A stretch of 64,000 nt of DNA from Diphasiastrum complanatum (taxonomy: Eukaryota > Streptophyta > Lycopodiopsida > Lycopodiales > Lycopodiaceae): assembly GCA_029204225.1 (NCBI GenBank), contig MU831950.1, positions 1 to 64,000 on the forward strand. The letters run 5' to 3'. This document shows, one piece after another, positions 24,901 through 35,432 of this stretch; positions within the stretch are counted from its first letter, which is position 1, and every line of letters starts with the position of its first letter. The translations under genes and the position numbers were made by a program. The notes under the pieces were generated by a model, which saw only the letters and a list, made by a program, of their open reading frames with translations, did no database searches and was not told where the DNA came from.

Positions 24901-26142
24901 TGCAAAAATTGTTAAGTACACTAGAAGCGCCTTACTGAAGGAAACATTAGGGCTATGATTTTTAGAGGACACAAAGCAATACGCGAACAAAAAATAAAGC
25001 AGAGCCAAAAATGTGAAGAAACTTGGAAACGCAATATCTTGAGCTAGGATCGTCCGATCAATGACCTGTAAAGTGCTACAAACTAACAAAACAACACTAA
25101 ATTCAACTATGCTTGCTCAGCCTAAGCTAGCAAGAGTACTGTCAAGAATGAAGGAAGAGCAAGCTAGCCAAACAAGGAAGCAAATGAAAACATAATGCAC
25201 ACAGAAATGATATGATTCATACTAGGTTGACTATGTGTATTTCTTCTTAAAAAAATTGATTGGTGATCAATTGGCCAAAAAACTACAAAGCAAGCTATGC
25301 TTGATCATCACAAAAAATGTAATCTTCGGGCGACCACTCACCAAAGCAATGCAAAAGCTGAGGAACCCAGAAAGAATTAACAGGTTAAGGGCCGAGCACC
25401 AAACAACAAGAAAGATTGCAGCCAACCCTAATCTGACAATTGAAACAATTCCCCTCGAACCACATTCGATCGATACCAAAGCTAGCATCAGTAGCACTCT
25501 TGCAAACAAAATCAGCCAAGCTTTCACAACAGGCCAAGTTCGCAAGGTAAATGGCTCCAGCTTGTCTCGCATTCGCCTCACAACAGAATAACCTTTCCTC
25601 AATATGGGGTCAATTTTCTGCTCCATTTGAGATAATACTTCTCTCACCCTTAGAATTGCAGGCTCCTGATTGGCCCATGCCTTAAACCTAAGCGCATATG
25701 CATGCCAACCTCTGTTAGATGCCCTAAATTTTCTATTTCCAACTGGCACATCGCCTTTTCTGAAAGGCATGTCCTTTGCAAAAGATTCGTTCTGAGAAGA
25801 GCTTTCAGGCATGCCTTCATTGATCTCAATTGGTGCATCTCGGCTGGGTTTGGGGGCATCCCTTGGCTTCTGGGGCACTGCCCTTGATTTCTCACGGGTT
25901 TTAGTGCCGTCCGTGGTGCTGCTTCCATCAGTGGAAGTTTTTCCATTTCTGCTTCCACCTGGTTTTTTGGCCTTTGTCTTTTGCTCTTTTTGCTGCTTCT
26001 GCTTCTGCTCCTGCTCCTTTGCTTCTGCTTCTGCCTCGGCCACTGATTCTTTTCGGTTGCCACTACTACTCCTGTTTCCATTTAAACCCCCTGCTTCCGC
26101 TTCATTGTCTGTCACATGAGCAGGTTCCCTAAGCTGGCCCAT
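9972..26142 (-). CDS. DNAJC14-like membrane J-domain protein with Jiv90-like C terminus (9 exons)
   Basis: This is a predicted membrane-anchored Hsp70 co-chaperone. CDS exons in transcript order are 26142-25342, 21462-21333, 21120-20660, 20537-20457, 20262-20167, 19796-19683, 15408-15322, 10451-10380 and 10283-9972. They total 2154 bases, with GT/AG junctions, and encode 717 residues. Residues 1-150 are charged and low-complexity (Glu/Gln/Lys repeats). Several hydrophobic segments lie at about 205-350. The J domain spans about 436-505 and has HPD in exon 4 ([10 protein letters not shown]). CRTC (exon 6) and CQDC (across exons 6/7) form a zinc-finger-like module. [13 protein letters not shown] and the basic end KKKKSKRQW match the Jiv90-type C terminus of plant DNAJC14-like proteins such as Arabidopsis At1g16680 and At1g79030 (from memory). 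Least certain is the exon 6 acceptor: 19796 keeps the frame, whereas a nearby AG at 19802 would not. Several introns hold transposons. Confidence 0.9.
10452..13095. other. Intron between exons 7 and 8 of the J-domain gene, distal part
   Basis: This is AT-rich intronic sequence without a credible coding region. It contains a short perfect hairpin (11978-12040), listed separately. The rest of this intron carries copia element C1. Confidence 0.6.
11978..12040. repeat. Perfect 17-bp inverted repeat
   Basis: The arm AGACTCATGCCCTAACC (11978-11994) is perfectly reverse-complementary to 12024-12040, with a spacer of 29 bases. The transcript of the host intron could form this hairpin. It may be the terminal pair of a tiny MITE. 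No protein or RNA family is recognised. Confidence 0.7.
13101..13647 (-). repeat. C1 3' LTR (complete)
   Basis: On the minus strand it starts TGTTGGAAATGATGAAC at 13647, directly after a purine-rich AAGAGGGAG polypurine tract (13648-13657). It ends in CA at 13101. Positions 13195-13647 pair with 14688-15133. Confidence 0.88.
13680..13775 (-). pseudogene. C1 terminal RNase H codons
   Basis: The minus-strand frame [16 protein letters not shown], ending in a TGA at 13680-13682, matches the conserved end of copia RNase H (the DxLTKPL motif). It lies just upstream of the polypurine tract and 3' LTR. Nothing of the reverse transcriptase remains between this and the integrase. Confidence 0.8.
13798..14733 (-). 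pseudogene. C1 integrase (GAG-pre-integrase end plus core)
   Basis: Integrase joins element DNA to the host. The frame runs from the fused LTR into [12 protein letters not shown] (end of the pre-integrase zinc domain) and [10 protein letters not shown]. The core carries [13 protein letters not shown] and TERRNKTL, which supply the D, D and E catalytic residues. The downstream copia motif [12 protein letters not shown] and the segment near [11 protein letters not shown] are also present. The tail after about residue 280 is lysine-rich and runs into a deletion. The frame is uninterrupted over 311 codons, but the first codons come from LTR sequence, so it is not a native start. Confidence 0.88.
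14688..15133 (-). repeat. C1 5' LTR (3' end deleted)
   Basis: It starts TGTTGG at 15133 on the minus strand, next to the target duplication CCTAA. It is co-linear with 13195-13647, and homology stops at the TCAAAT near 14688, where integrase-coding sequence begins. Confidence 0.85.
15409..16649. other. Intron between exons 6 and 7, proximal part
   Basis: This is AT-rich intron sequence. At about 16120-16340 there is a set of diverged direct repeats containing CAGCTGTACA(G/T) and a GGTTTC(C/T)CCAGCA motif. No coding content is supported. Confidence 0.55.
16650..18145 (+). pseudogene. Ty3/gypsy pol remnant G4 (RT, RNase H, integrase zinc finger)
   Basis: The plus-strand gypsy remnant lies in an intron of the minus-strand J-domain gene. 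Reverse transcriptase begins near [15 protein letters not shown], with [12 protein letters not shown]. The catalytic box reads VYLDE, so the second Asp of YxDD is Glu. [19 protein letters not shown] follows. RNase H shows [14 protein letters not shown] at about 17300. The tether [16 protein letters not shown] is at about 17590, and the integrase zinc finger ([18 protein letters not shown]) at about 17900-18030. Stops and frame changes occur near 16774, 16940, 17341 and 17400-17540. It ends near MDFVVGL, and no LTRs are seen. Confidence 0.88.
18580..19640 (-). pseudogene. Probable LINE (non-LTR retrotransposon) 3' remnant
   Basis: Minus-strand frames read in order recall the C-terminal part of non-LTR reverse transcriptases. 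A block at 19623-19303 contains [17 protein letters not shown], like the conserved LxxxxxxxVLLYGCEVW motif after the polymerase. A later block near 18850 reads [16 protein letters not shown], like the terminal zinc-type H...C motif. Several stops and shifts separate them. No poly-A tail, endonuclease or catalytic domain is visible, so the call rests on two short motifs. Confidence 0.42.
21463..25341. other. Intron 1 of the J-domain gene
   Basis: This 3.9-kb intron separates exon 1 from exon 2, with donor TTG|GTGAGT and acceptor TTTCAG|GGC on the minus strand. It is AT-rich except for a GC-rich palindromic block (22880-23105). Open frames inside it have no recognisable domain. Confidence 0.7.
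22880..23105. repeat. GC-rich GCGTCCG palindromic repeat block
   Basis: Short GCGTCCG/CGGACGC words are repeated in both orientations on either side of an internal T18 run and an A-rich spacer (about 22977-23036). The left side has direct copies of CGCGTCCG, and the right side has GTCCAGGGGTCGGACGC and GGCCCGGACGC. The CpG-dense arms contrast sharply with the AT-rich intron. It looks like a small hairpin-forming element, and its family is unknown. Confidence 0.65.
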
Positions 26143-26819
26143 AGAACTCTTCCCTCAATTCATCAAATTTCTCTCAGGTGAACCTTTTTGCCACCCGCTT
26201 GCACCTACCTGAATCCATAATAAAACGGGTCAAGACTGCAAACAGATCACTGCCCACATGCCGAAATACTCCGCATCTTTCTTACGCCACGCAGATTGAG
26301 CTGCAGACAGAAGGAAAACGTTTCAGGCTGCTATGGGAAGACCGGGGCGGCATTAACTAGGGACCTAATTCATGTGGCAACAATTGCAGCAAAAACAACG
26401 AGAATAGTGAAGAAACATGAGCTTCCATGGAGCTGAAGCATAAACTGCTGCCAGAATCTAAAGCATGAGGCAAAATGTGGAGGTGGGTAGAGGTGGACTG
26501 AGTCTAATCTAGGATCATGTGAGAGCTATGGAGCATTAGAATAAAGCAAAAAGAAATGGGGAGGTAGGGAATGCAGCAGCTCATTCTGTTGGATGGTGAA
26601 GTGTTTGTCCTCAACTCGCATCCTGCTATGAAATAAGAAAGGACGGAAGGAAATTGGAATGGTGGTAGCTGCAGCCGCCTCAGCCACAAACTGCATGTGG
26701 CAAATTTCTCTTTCTCTTCCCTCAAATGTGTTTTGATTCTCGTTGACCCTAACCCTAGCCCTAAATTTGATTAGGTTCTCCTTGACCCTAGCCCTAATAT
26801 TGATTAGGTTTGCTTATGC
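26143..26819 (-). promoter_or_regulatory. Upstream region of the J-domain gene with telo-box-like motifs
   Basis: This lies directly upstream of the start codon of the minus-strand gene. At about 26748-26815 there are repeated CCCTAACCCTAGCCCTAA and ATTAGGTT(C/T)TCCTTGACC motifs. AACCCTAA (telo-box) elements are known in promoters of plant housekeeping and ribosomal genes. A regulatory role here is inference, and no TATA box was assigned. Confidence 0.4.
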
Positions 26820-26900
26820 TTCTTGGTTTCTAAGGGGAGGCTCGAACCTGAGACCAAAGAAATTTTGGATGTCAAGCTAACCAACTGAGCCAACCCCTCA
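26820..26900 (-). mobile_element. tRNA-derived SINE head, minus strand
   Basis: Read on the minus strand it has an A box (TGGCTCAGTTGG, 26881-26892) and a B box (GGTTCGAGCCT, 26838-26848), spaced as in tRNA promoters for RNA polymerase III. The sequence folds poorly as a real tRNA: the region between the boxes is replaced by TTTCTTTGGTCTCA. A related copy sits at 28284 on the plus strand. Confidence 0.65.
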
Positions 26901-27299
26901 TGATAGGTTTGCTTATGAGGTGTTCTTAAGCACAAGGATCCTAGGTTGGAGATCCTCATTATCTTTAATCATTATGAATGTGTCTTTAGAGTTATGGATC
27001 ATGATGTGCCTTCCATGTGCTCTCCAAATTGTAGTGGACCCTAATTATCTTTAAATGTAGAGCATCATGATGTGCCATGTGCATCTCCAAAATGTAGTTT
27101 GTTTCATGATCCCATTGATTGTTACCAAGAACTCGCGTAAACCCTAACGTTGCTTATATACTTTTGGCATTGCCTTCCAAAGGCAATACAATGTGCTCAA
27201 GTTGGAAAGTTTAGTTTGTCAAAACTTTGCATTAAATGAACTGCCTAAAATTTTAAAAGATAGGTAATTTTTAGTCTTGGTTATACATGCAATGACTCA

Positions 27300-27790
27300 T
27301 GCAAAGTGGCCTCAGGAGAAATCACGCACGTGGGGCGTACGGGCTATAAGCCCCCCTACGCCCCTCCTGGTTCCCATTGATTCTGGGCTACCCCGGCCAC
27401 CAGCGCCGGCTCCTGGATCCCTGCACCTGGCTCCCGAAGTGCCACATGGCAGCACCCACAATATCCCATAAAGGGGGGAGAATTCCAGTGAGCCATATAA
27501 TTGGAAATTCCCCCAATATCTTGCATGTGTGTGGATGCCCGGGAGAGATGGGCACCGATGCTATGGGCCCGGGACAAGTGGGTGCTGGTGCCCGGGAGGA
27601 GGGAAACTGCATGCCAGTTGTGCCCGAGAAAAAGTGGGTGTGGGCAAGCGGGACACGTCAGTGCCCACCCAAAAAAAAATCTCGGACACCTATCGATACG
27701 GGCAGGCCCCAGTGGACACTGGCTCTCCGACATCCGGGTCGTACAGGGCCGGGGTCAGGGTATAGCCCCGTCCGCAAAGGGTAATATCAA
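27300..27790. other. GC-rich island without recognised gene
   Basis: About 490 bases are markedly GC-rich, with repeated TGCCCGGGAG-like words (near 27535 and 27590), between AT-rich flanks. Overlapping open frames on both strands have proline/glycine-rich translations without domains and are probably compositional. It could be a fragment of an unidentified mobile element or a transferred segment. Confidence 0.4.
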
Positions 27791-28283
27791 AAGCCTCTAC
27801 GCCTTCTATCCCCAGGCAACAAAGTGGGGCATGAGGCCAAATAACAAAACATGAATATTCATTAATGAACATAAACACCATCAAGTTTTAGCGCTCATAA
27901 TGAAATTCCATGGTATATCACAATATTATTGTTTACAACATGCTTCATAACTCGAACCTTAATTGAACACTCTTTGGCCTTTGGTTGTAAACCCTAACTT
28001 TAGTCAAAGATTGTGTGTCCATTTGAGACAATACATTGTCTTATTTCTCTCCCTACTTTATTAGTATTTTTTTCTCAATTTAGGATCTTCCTCTCATTTT
28101 CCTATTCATTTGTAATCTTTAAAACCCTTGCCATGATTTAAGATTTGGTTTGCTAGCACTTGAATGCTCCTGGTTGATTCAAATGATAATTGGCATCTAG
28201 TTTTTTTATAGGAGGTCAAATTTGTTTCATAGATTGATTACGGGCCAAATTGTGTGATTTTTGAGAGAATAAAAACCATGAAC

Positions 28284-28365
28284 GAATTGGGCTTAGTTGG
28301 TTAGCTTGGCATACAAAGTTTCTTTGGTCCCAAATTCAAGGCCAACCCACTTGGAAACCAAGATG
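28284..28365 (+). mobile_element. tRNA-derived SINE head, plus strand
   Basis: TGGGCTTAGTTGGTTAGCTTGGCAT and TTTCTTTGGTCCCAAATTCAAGG correspond to the minus-strand copy at 26820-26900. The A box is recognisable and the B box has decayed. The shared internal TTTCTTTGGTC block shows common descent as a SINE rather than two tRNA genes. Confidence 0.55.
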
Positions 28366-29547
28366 CACTTTTCAGATAATATAACCATCCCAATTGAGAA
28401 TGTTGGTCACCACTTTCCAATGGGCAATATGAAATCCATGAGAGTGCATAATTCTACTTTTTCTACGTTCCATTCTACAAATGTAGTGTCATAGAGATGT
28501 GTTGTCTTGATGCTCAAAGATATGTTTGACCTAAGGAGTGCGGTATGTTGTACGACCACTACAATCATTGGATATCTATCACCTACAATATTTAACGTCA
28601 TCTTTTATTCCTTGAGATGTTGTCAATGGGCATATGTTGATGCATAGTCAAAATTATCAACATACGACAAGATTTGTAAAGACTTCTAGTAATAAATTAG
28701 AGAACAACAACACGAAGGAGCTTAGAAATATGACAATCCAACCCAATCAAACACAGAATCACAATGTTGGGCTCCTAGTTATGGCATCTCATATTGCCAT
28801 AAGCACCCGTGAGAATAAGCTTAACTATGAATAGATAGCAACATTTTCGACTTGTTACGTACTTTTCACGCTATGTAAATCTTGATTGCATTATTCCATT
28901 GTTAGATTGCTTGCATGTGAAAAATCCAAACAATAATGGTGATGTGATTATGTTTCCATATTTCTATAGTATCATCTACACATCTTGTTTTAATTTTGCA
29001 CATCTACTAAAGCTTGTTGCATTTATTAAATTTTTTAAAAAAAAGTATTTGGGAAGTTGGCACGTGTTGGATTGTTTGCCAAAGTGTAAACTACCAGTAA
29101 CAAGTAATAGACTATTATGAGTGAACTATGAGTGAATTGTTACTTCTAGTCTTACCATGATAATATAATATACCCTAATGAATCCTGAAACAATATCAGT
29201 AGAAAGTATATATTTAGCAAAATTGGTGTCTCATGAACCACCAACACCATGCAAAAAGTAAAAGTGTTAAATTTAACAGCAATAGTATCAAATTTTAGTG
29301 AAATTAGCTATTTCATATTTATAACTATATTTTTTTATAAAATAGAGAGGAAACAATAATGCAAATTCTCTTTTTCTACCATTTGCTCAATATAAGTCTA
29401 TTTGACATGCACAATGGTTCTACAAAGAGCGCATGGAGTGTAAGAAATTACCAAACCATTATTAGAGACAATACCAATAGGATTTTGAAAGCTCGCGGTC
29501 ATATTTATCAATTCTTTTCATGTTGGAGGTATCATATAGGCAAAAAT
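28366..29547. other. Intergenic, no gene seen
   Basis: AT-rich sequence between the second SINE copy and the C5 element. Short frames lack any motif. Confidence 0.5.
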
Positions 29548-30487
29548 TGTTGGATTATTCTACTATCGAAGTGATTCATCCGAATAATCGATCTTTAATC
29601 TTCATCCACTTTATTATCCAGTTCTGCAGTTTTAATCATGTCTCTACATAGTTTGCAGTTTTATTCATGTCTCTACACAGTCTACAGAAACACTCGGGAA
29701 TCGCTCAACAGGTGGCTCCGACATATCGGACAGCATCCGACCTATCGACGACGTCAACGAAAGTCGAAGGACTCGACCATGTCGAAGAATGACAATTACT
29801 ATTCCACCTTATATTGCCCTAACTGCTTTGCAAGTAAATTTTTGGGAAGTCCTAACTGGATGGATGCCAGAGCATTATGGTTATTTACCAAATGTGATTG
29901 TGACATGATTAGTTGTCCTACTGGATACGTGTTAAGTACTTTAGTATAAATAGCTAATCATCAAAGACTTCCATAGCTCAGTCTCTATAAAGTTTCTTTT
30001 TCAGAGCTCTATTAGAGTATTGATATTCGCACTTACTACTTATTAGCGGAAGTGCATCAGACAGAGTTTTCAGTTACTCGGAGATAGCTTAGAGTACACA
30101 GTTTTGTTTGTTCTTGTTTGTGCTCACATCCTCTGATTTGTACATGCTACTTACTTAATCAATCCATCTTCTTAGTGCGTTAGTATCATGTCAGAATGTA
30201 TGCTTCTCAATAGTTATCTGTAACTAATAAATCTCTTATTCTTTCGTCTGATCTGTTGAATGCATCAACGTTGCAATATTTAATACATCATTGTTTGGAG
30301 ACGAAATCACTTTAGTGTTAATGATCTCAAAGTTAGTTGCTAAAAGATTGGATTGATTTCTGTCATTATAGCTTTGTTCATTATTGATAGGCGTAGTCAT
30401 GCATTAGGAAAGAAGGCTTATTCCGCTACGCTCGATAGTTCATTTACAAACTTCGAATTACCGAATCGTCATTCCCTCTTTCCAACA
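29548..30487 (+). repeat. C5 LTR, plus orientation
   Basis: The 940-base LTR runs from TG to CA with TGTTGG/CCAACA ends. It contains a TATA-like GTATAAATAG near 29944, expected to start transcription, and TCTATAAAG near 29986. It is followed by the primer-binding site. Confidence 0.88.
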
Positions 30488-30499
30488 TGGTATCAAAGC
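30488..30499 (+). promoter_or_regulatory. C5 primer-binding site
   Basis: TGGTATCAAAGC follows the LTR directly. It differs by one base from the initiator-Met-tRNA primer site TGGTATCAGAGC used by most plant copia elements. Confidence 0.85.
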
Positions 30500-30713
30500 A
30501 TATTGTTATATCAAAGCTCTACTACTATTTGATATCTTTCACGATATCAGGAACAATATCATTAGATACTTTTCATAGTATCATATCATAGCACACTTGC
30601 TCTTATTTTTCAATTTGTGGTATCAAATTCCAATATCAGATAATTGATTTCAAATTGTAGCATCGCACGACATCATTCTTAAGTCATCAATTTATCGACA
30701 AACTAACTTACGG

Positions 30714-31440
30714 ATGGATTCTCAAAGTAAAGTCGGTCTCATCGTAGACAAGCTAAATGGATCTAGTTACTATTTGTGGAAATTTTAGATGAAGATCTTG
30801 CTAATCGCCAATGAGTTGTATGTTGTTACAGGTATTGAAATGAAGCTTGAAGACGACAATGGAAATCGAAGGATGGTAAAGCTTTCGCGCTTATTGTTCT
30901 CAATATATCAGACACTCAGATTGGCCACATATTTGAAGCAGGACAAATAAGATCCTTGCACTCGACAAGAGGCATGAATACTTATATAGACTGGCACATT
31001 GTTATTTAGACACTAGTCAAGCCTTGAAAACCTCTATTCTTATCAATAAAGCATTATTGTGGCATAATAGATTAGGACACTTGAATCATACATCTGTGTC
31101 GAACATGTCTAAACAATCCTTAGTGCTTGATCTCGACAGTCCAATCAACAAAGTTGACCTCCTTGTCTGTCATAGCTGCATCCTTAGAAAGCAGACTAGG
31201 CTTCCTTTTAGATCGAGTCATAGGCATGCAACAAAAGATGTTCTAGACGTTGTTCATTCAGATATATGTGGTCCAATGCAAACTCCGTTGTTGCTTGATG
31301 CAAAATATTTCATTACGTTCATTGACAAATATTCGAGATAGTTGTTTACTTTATTAAGCAGAAATCGGAGGCTTTCAAAATCTTTCGACAATTCAAAGAG
31401 TGTGCATAAAATGAAACTGGTAAAAGAATTAAAGCACTGA
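30714..31440 (+). pseudogene. C5 gag start, pre-integrase and integrase fragment
   Basis: Gag begins MDSQSKVGLIVDKLNGSSYY at 30714 and is interrupted by a stop after about 24 codons. A deletion then leads to the pre-integrase domain with LLWHNRLGHLNH at about 31048, and CHSCILRKQTRLPF forms the rest of the HHCC-like finger. The integrase core starts VVHSDICGPMQ and FIDKYSR. It is cut off near the second catalytic region, where inverted LTR sequence begins at about 31450. Protease, most of gag and all of reverse transcriptase are missing. Confidence 0.85.
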
Positions 31441-31451
31441 GGTCCAACAAC

Positions 31452-32305
31452 GATCGAACATAGCGAAATAAGCCTTGTTTCCTAATGCATGACTACGCCT
31501 ATCAATAATGAACAAAGCTATAATCACAGAAGCCGCGTCCAATCTTTTAGCAACTAGCTTTGAAATCATTAGCATAAAGTGATTCGTAGCCAAACAATGA
31601 TGTATCGAATATTGCAACATTGATGCATTCAACAGATCAGACAAAACAATAAGAGATTTATCAATCACAAATAACTACATAGAAGCATACATTATGACAT
31701 GATATTGAACGCAATAAGAAGATGGATTGATTCAGTAAGTAGCATGTACAAACCAAATGATAAGATCACGAAACAATAATGGAAGAAACCTTGTACTTTA
31801 AGCTATCTTTGAGTAACTGAAAACTCTATCTGATGCACTTCCGTTGATAAGCAGTAAGCGCGAATAGCAATACTCTAATAGAGCTCTGAAAAATAAACCT
31901 TCTAGAGACTGAGCTATGGAAGATTTGATGATCAGCTATTTATACTAAAGCAATTAACGTGTATCCAGTAGGACAACTAATCACGTCGCAATCGCATATG
32001 GTAAATAGTCGTAATGTGTTGGCATCCATCCAGTTAGGACTTCTTGGAAATTTACTTGCAAAGCAGTTAGGGCAAGTCTTTAGCTTCATATCAGGCGGAA
32101 CAATAATTGTCATTCTTCACCATGGTCGACGTCATCGATAGGTTGGATGGTATCCGATATGTCGGAGCCACCTATTGAGCGATTCCCGAGTATTTCTACA
32201 AATTGTATAGAGACACGAATAAAGAACATAACTGAATAATAAAGTGGATGAAGATTAAAGATTGATTATTCGGATGAATCACTCCGATAGTAGAATAATC
32301 CAACA
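31452..32305 (-). repeat. C5 LTR, inverted copy
   Basis: This is the reverse complement of most of 29548-30430. Its minus-strand start TGTTGGATTATTC lies at 32305. Similarity is high but imperfect (for example TAGCGAAATAAG against TAGCGGAATAAG), so the copies have diverged since the rearrangement. Confidence 0.88.
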
Positions 32306-32468
32306 AAACACCATGCAACACATGCAATAGCTCAAGGAACTCCTACAACAACTCGTGCAAGTTGTGTTGAGATTGTCAAGGATTAGATAGGTACTTGCAT
32401 GCATTACCACATTTCCATAGAGAGATAAAATAGTCTTTTAATCTCAACAAGTAAAATTTTAGCATTTT

Positions 32469-32643
<175 letters not shown>

Positions 32644-35257
32644 AAAACTCACTGCTTGGTTGAACCAATTGGAAAAGTAACATGCACTCTCCAAAGTTGG
32701 CTATGCCTTGTTGTGGATGTAAATGTAAATGTTGCAAATTATGGTGGTAGTGAGAACAAGATTTCACATTATAAACAAATTAAAAGCTAAGGAGATGCAA
32801 CACATTGAAGATTAGCTTTAAGGGTGGTATGCTCCTAAGAGCTAAGGCAACATACTCATTCTAGTATTGTTGATAAATAGGCCACACCAATCAAATTCTC
32901 GATTCGGAATCCTCTAGGAGAGTCTTATGTCAAATTCTTGTACTCCATATTTTCTAGGATTGATAAGTCCCTTGTGGCCTCATACTTCTACGTCTTTTCC
33001 CTTTGCAATCTTGCTGCTATGATCAGAGATTCATGTATCGCTAAAAGAGTGAACTTACATTCTTCGCCTTGTCGGTCAAGTTATAATGGCTTGTCTACAT
33101 GGATCTAACATATATACTTGTTATCTTATTTGTCATGTGATGTTTGTTTGCCTAAATAAGTTGCTTGGACGCACTATCAAAGGACCAAACCTTGTAGCAT
33201 ATTGAACTATGTTATAAGTTCGCATGTTCATGTACCCATCTTATGAAAATTAGAGCCTTGCTTGTACTCACGACTCCTTTGAAGTACTTGAGCCACATTT
33301 GTGTTAGAGCCAACCAACAACTCAATGACAAAAATCCATCAAAACCACAAAAGTGTTGCTCTACAAATAGAGGATGAAATTCACGCCTTAATGAGTACTT
33401 TGTTATGCATTGCATTTCAATGTTGCAAATCCATCCACACTAATGCTAGTAAATAAAAGTTGTCACTAGGGATGCTTGTATTGGTGGACTAATACGGGTA
33501 TTAATGGGCGGATTTACATACCAAGGCATGAGTTGGGTGGTCTATATAATGTACTTGAATCAATGATTTTGGGTGAGTGTAAGCATTGAGAGTAAAATTG
33601 TTGTCGATGTGAATGATCTAATAGCTGAAATTCAATGATAAGTGCATGACACATGTTGGATGTCAATCACTATTGATCACTCAAAAAAATATGACATCCA
33701 CGTATATTCCAATGCAAGTATATAATTTGTTCAATTTGTGTTTAGAATACACCCTTCTTAGCATAATGCCTTGTTAATGTGTCAAATTGTTGACTTTCTT
33801 ATTACCCAATTTGCATAATTAATAATGAGTCATTTTCATCTACATAAGTTATACTCCTTATAACTTTTCTCGAAAAAGTCTATAAATGTCAACAACCTAT
33901 ACCCCAATTTTACTTGAAAATTCATGTCTTCAGGCCCATAACTTGATGGAAATGTATTCTTAACAAGTACATAAGCAATTAGAAAAATCACCTCCAAAAA
34001 ATCTATGAATCGATTCAACATAGAAGTTCATTACAATAAATCATAAACACACCACTGTGTGAAATAATCAATGAGCCTTATACTTTCAAGACATAAAAAA
34101 CTCTACTCTCAATAAAAACCACAAAGAAATAATGATGAGACTTTACGAGGTGGGAAGAGCAATTGCCCTCACTTACTCTTATTTGTTGACTCTTATTTTG
34201 TACATGTCACAACGTTGAACATAGACTTATATATTGATTCACATTTGAGTAAAGCTTTGTAACGTATGAACTTGGGCTCAAGTCTCGTAAGCAAACTGCA
34301 CAAGTTGATTTCCACCCATCATCTATAAGAGAAATGCAATGTCCTTAAGAAGATTATCCATAATGTCGTAAGTTACTCCACGAGCTTCCTAATATATGCT
34401 TTGCTTATTTTCCTCATTGTTGTTCTTTTTACTACAAGGTTTATGGGATTGCATAAGGGAGAGCTAGAGACTAAAAGACCATTCTGGGTTGTTTGGACTT
34501 TCTTGAAATTGTTAGAATATATTTATGGGATATTGTGTGTGGTCGAGTAGAAGGGTGGTGTGGTAGCTTAGAGTTGTGTGTGGAGTGTTTATGATAAAAG
34601 ATTATGTGTGAATGTGGCGCTTGAGTGGGGAAGAGTGTGAATGTGTAGGTGATTAGCTCCTTCATTTCACTTGTTATTTATAAATGTCTAAAGTGTGCTT
34701 ACACAAACCTTTCCTACTTCTTCTTTTTGAACAACTTGGTATGCTTTTGTGTAGTCACTAGTTTGTGGGAATGTTTTAAGAAGGACAAAGAGGTGGTTAA
34801 TCATCATCACGACTCTTCATTGGCTTGAGCTTCACCATTTGTGCTTCACCACTTGGGCTACAACAACACCCAAGATCTTCACAAAAATAATCTTGATGCA
34901 TTCGGCATTGTTGGAGAGCCAAATGAATCACTCAATTGTCTCTTGCTAAACTCTTTCTTCTTCTTCTTGGTTTGCTTGCATTTTTGTTTTTAGTTCTTGC
35001 TAGATTTGTTTGTCTACACATGTTTCGTAATTTATTGTCATCAAACTATTGTGGGAGAGGTTATTACCAAGTATCAATCCTCAAACAATGTCAAAGCTCA
35101 TTTTATGGATTATTGTATCCCAAACACCTATTTTTTCGCCTCTACAACTATGAAAAACTCAAACGGCACTTCTTGTTCCAATTCACGAGTTACTCCAACA
35201 ATTGGACAAACTTCAAAACACTCTCTCCACAAATAATCAAAAAATAATAATAATAAG

Positions 35258-35432
<175 letters not shown>

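Larger units (their letters stand above)
29548..32305. mobile_element. Ty1/copia element C5 with inverted LTRs
   Basis: A plus-orientation LTR (29548-30487) starts TGTTGGATTATTC and ends TTTCCAACA. It is followed by a primer site (30488), a remnant of gag (from 30714), a pre-integrase domain and the first part of integrase. Instead of a direct 3' LTR, the integrase frame then runs into the same LTR in reverse orientation (about 31452-32305, lacking about 60 bases of its 3' end). Flanks read AAAAT on the left and AAAAC on the right, so no clean target duplication is shown. The arms could form a hairpin of about 850 bp with a 1-kb loop. Confidence 0.88.

Noticed and set aside
24766-25089. Hydrophobic 107-codon minus-strand frame inside intron 1 of the J-domain gene
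   Set aside because: It lies between well-supported exons, fits no splice frame of the gene and shows no family motif. The J-domain protein matches its relatives directly across the exon 1-2 junction without it.
26820-26900. Functional tRNA gene
   Set aside because: A and B boxes are present, but no anticodon arm or consistent acceptor stem can be drawn, and a second diverged copy shares the non-tRNA body, which fits a SINE.
27277-27854. Overlapping proline/glycine-rich open frames as genes
   Set aside because: Open frames occur on both strands in a GC-rich stretch and carry no domain or coding signal.
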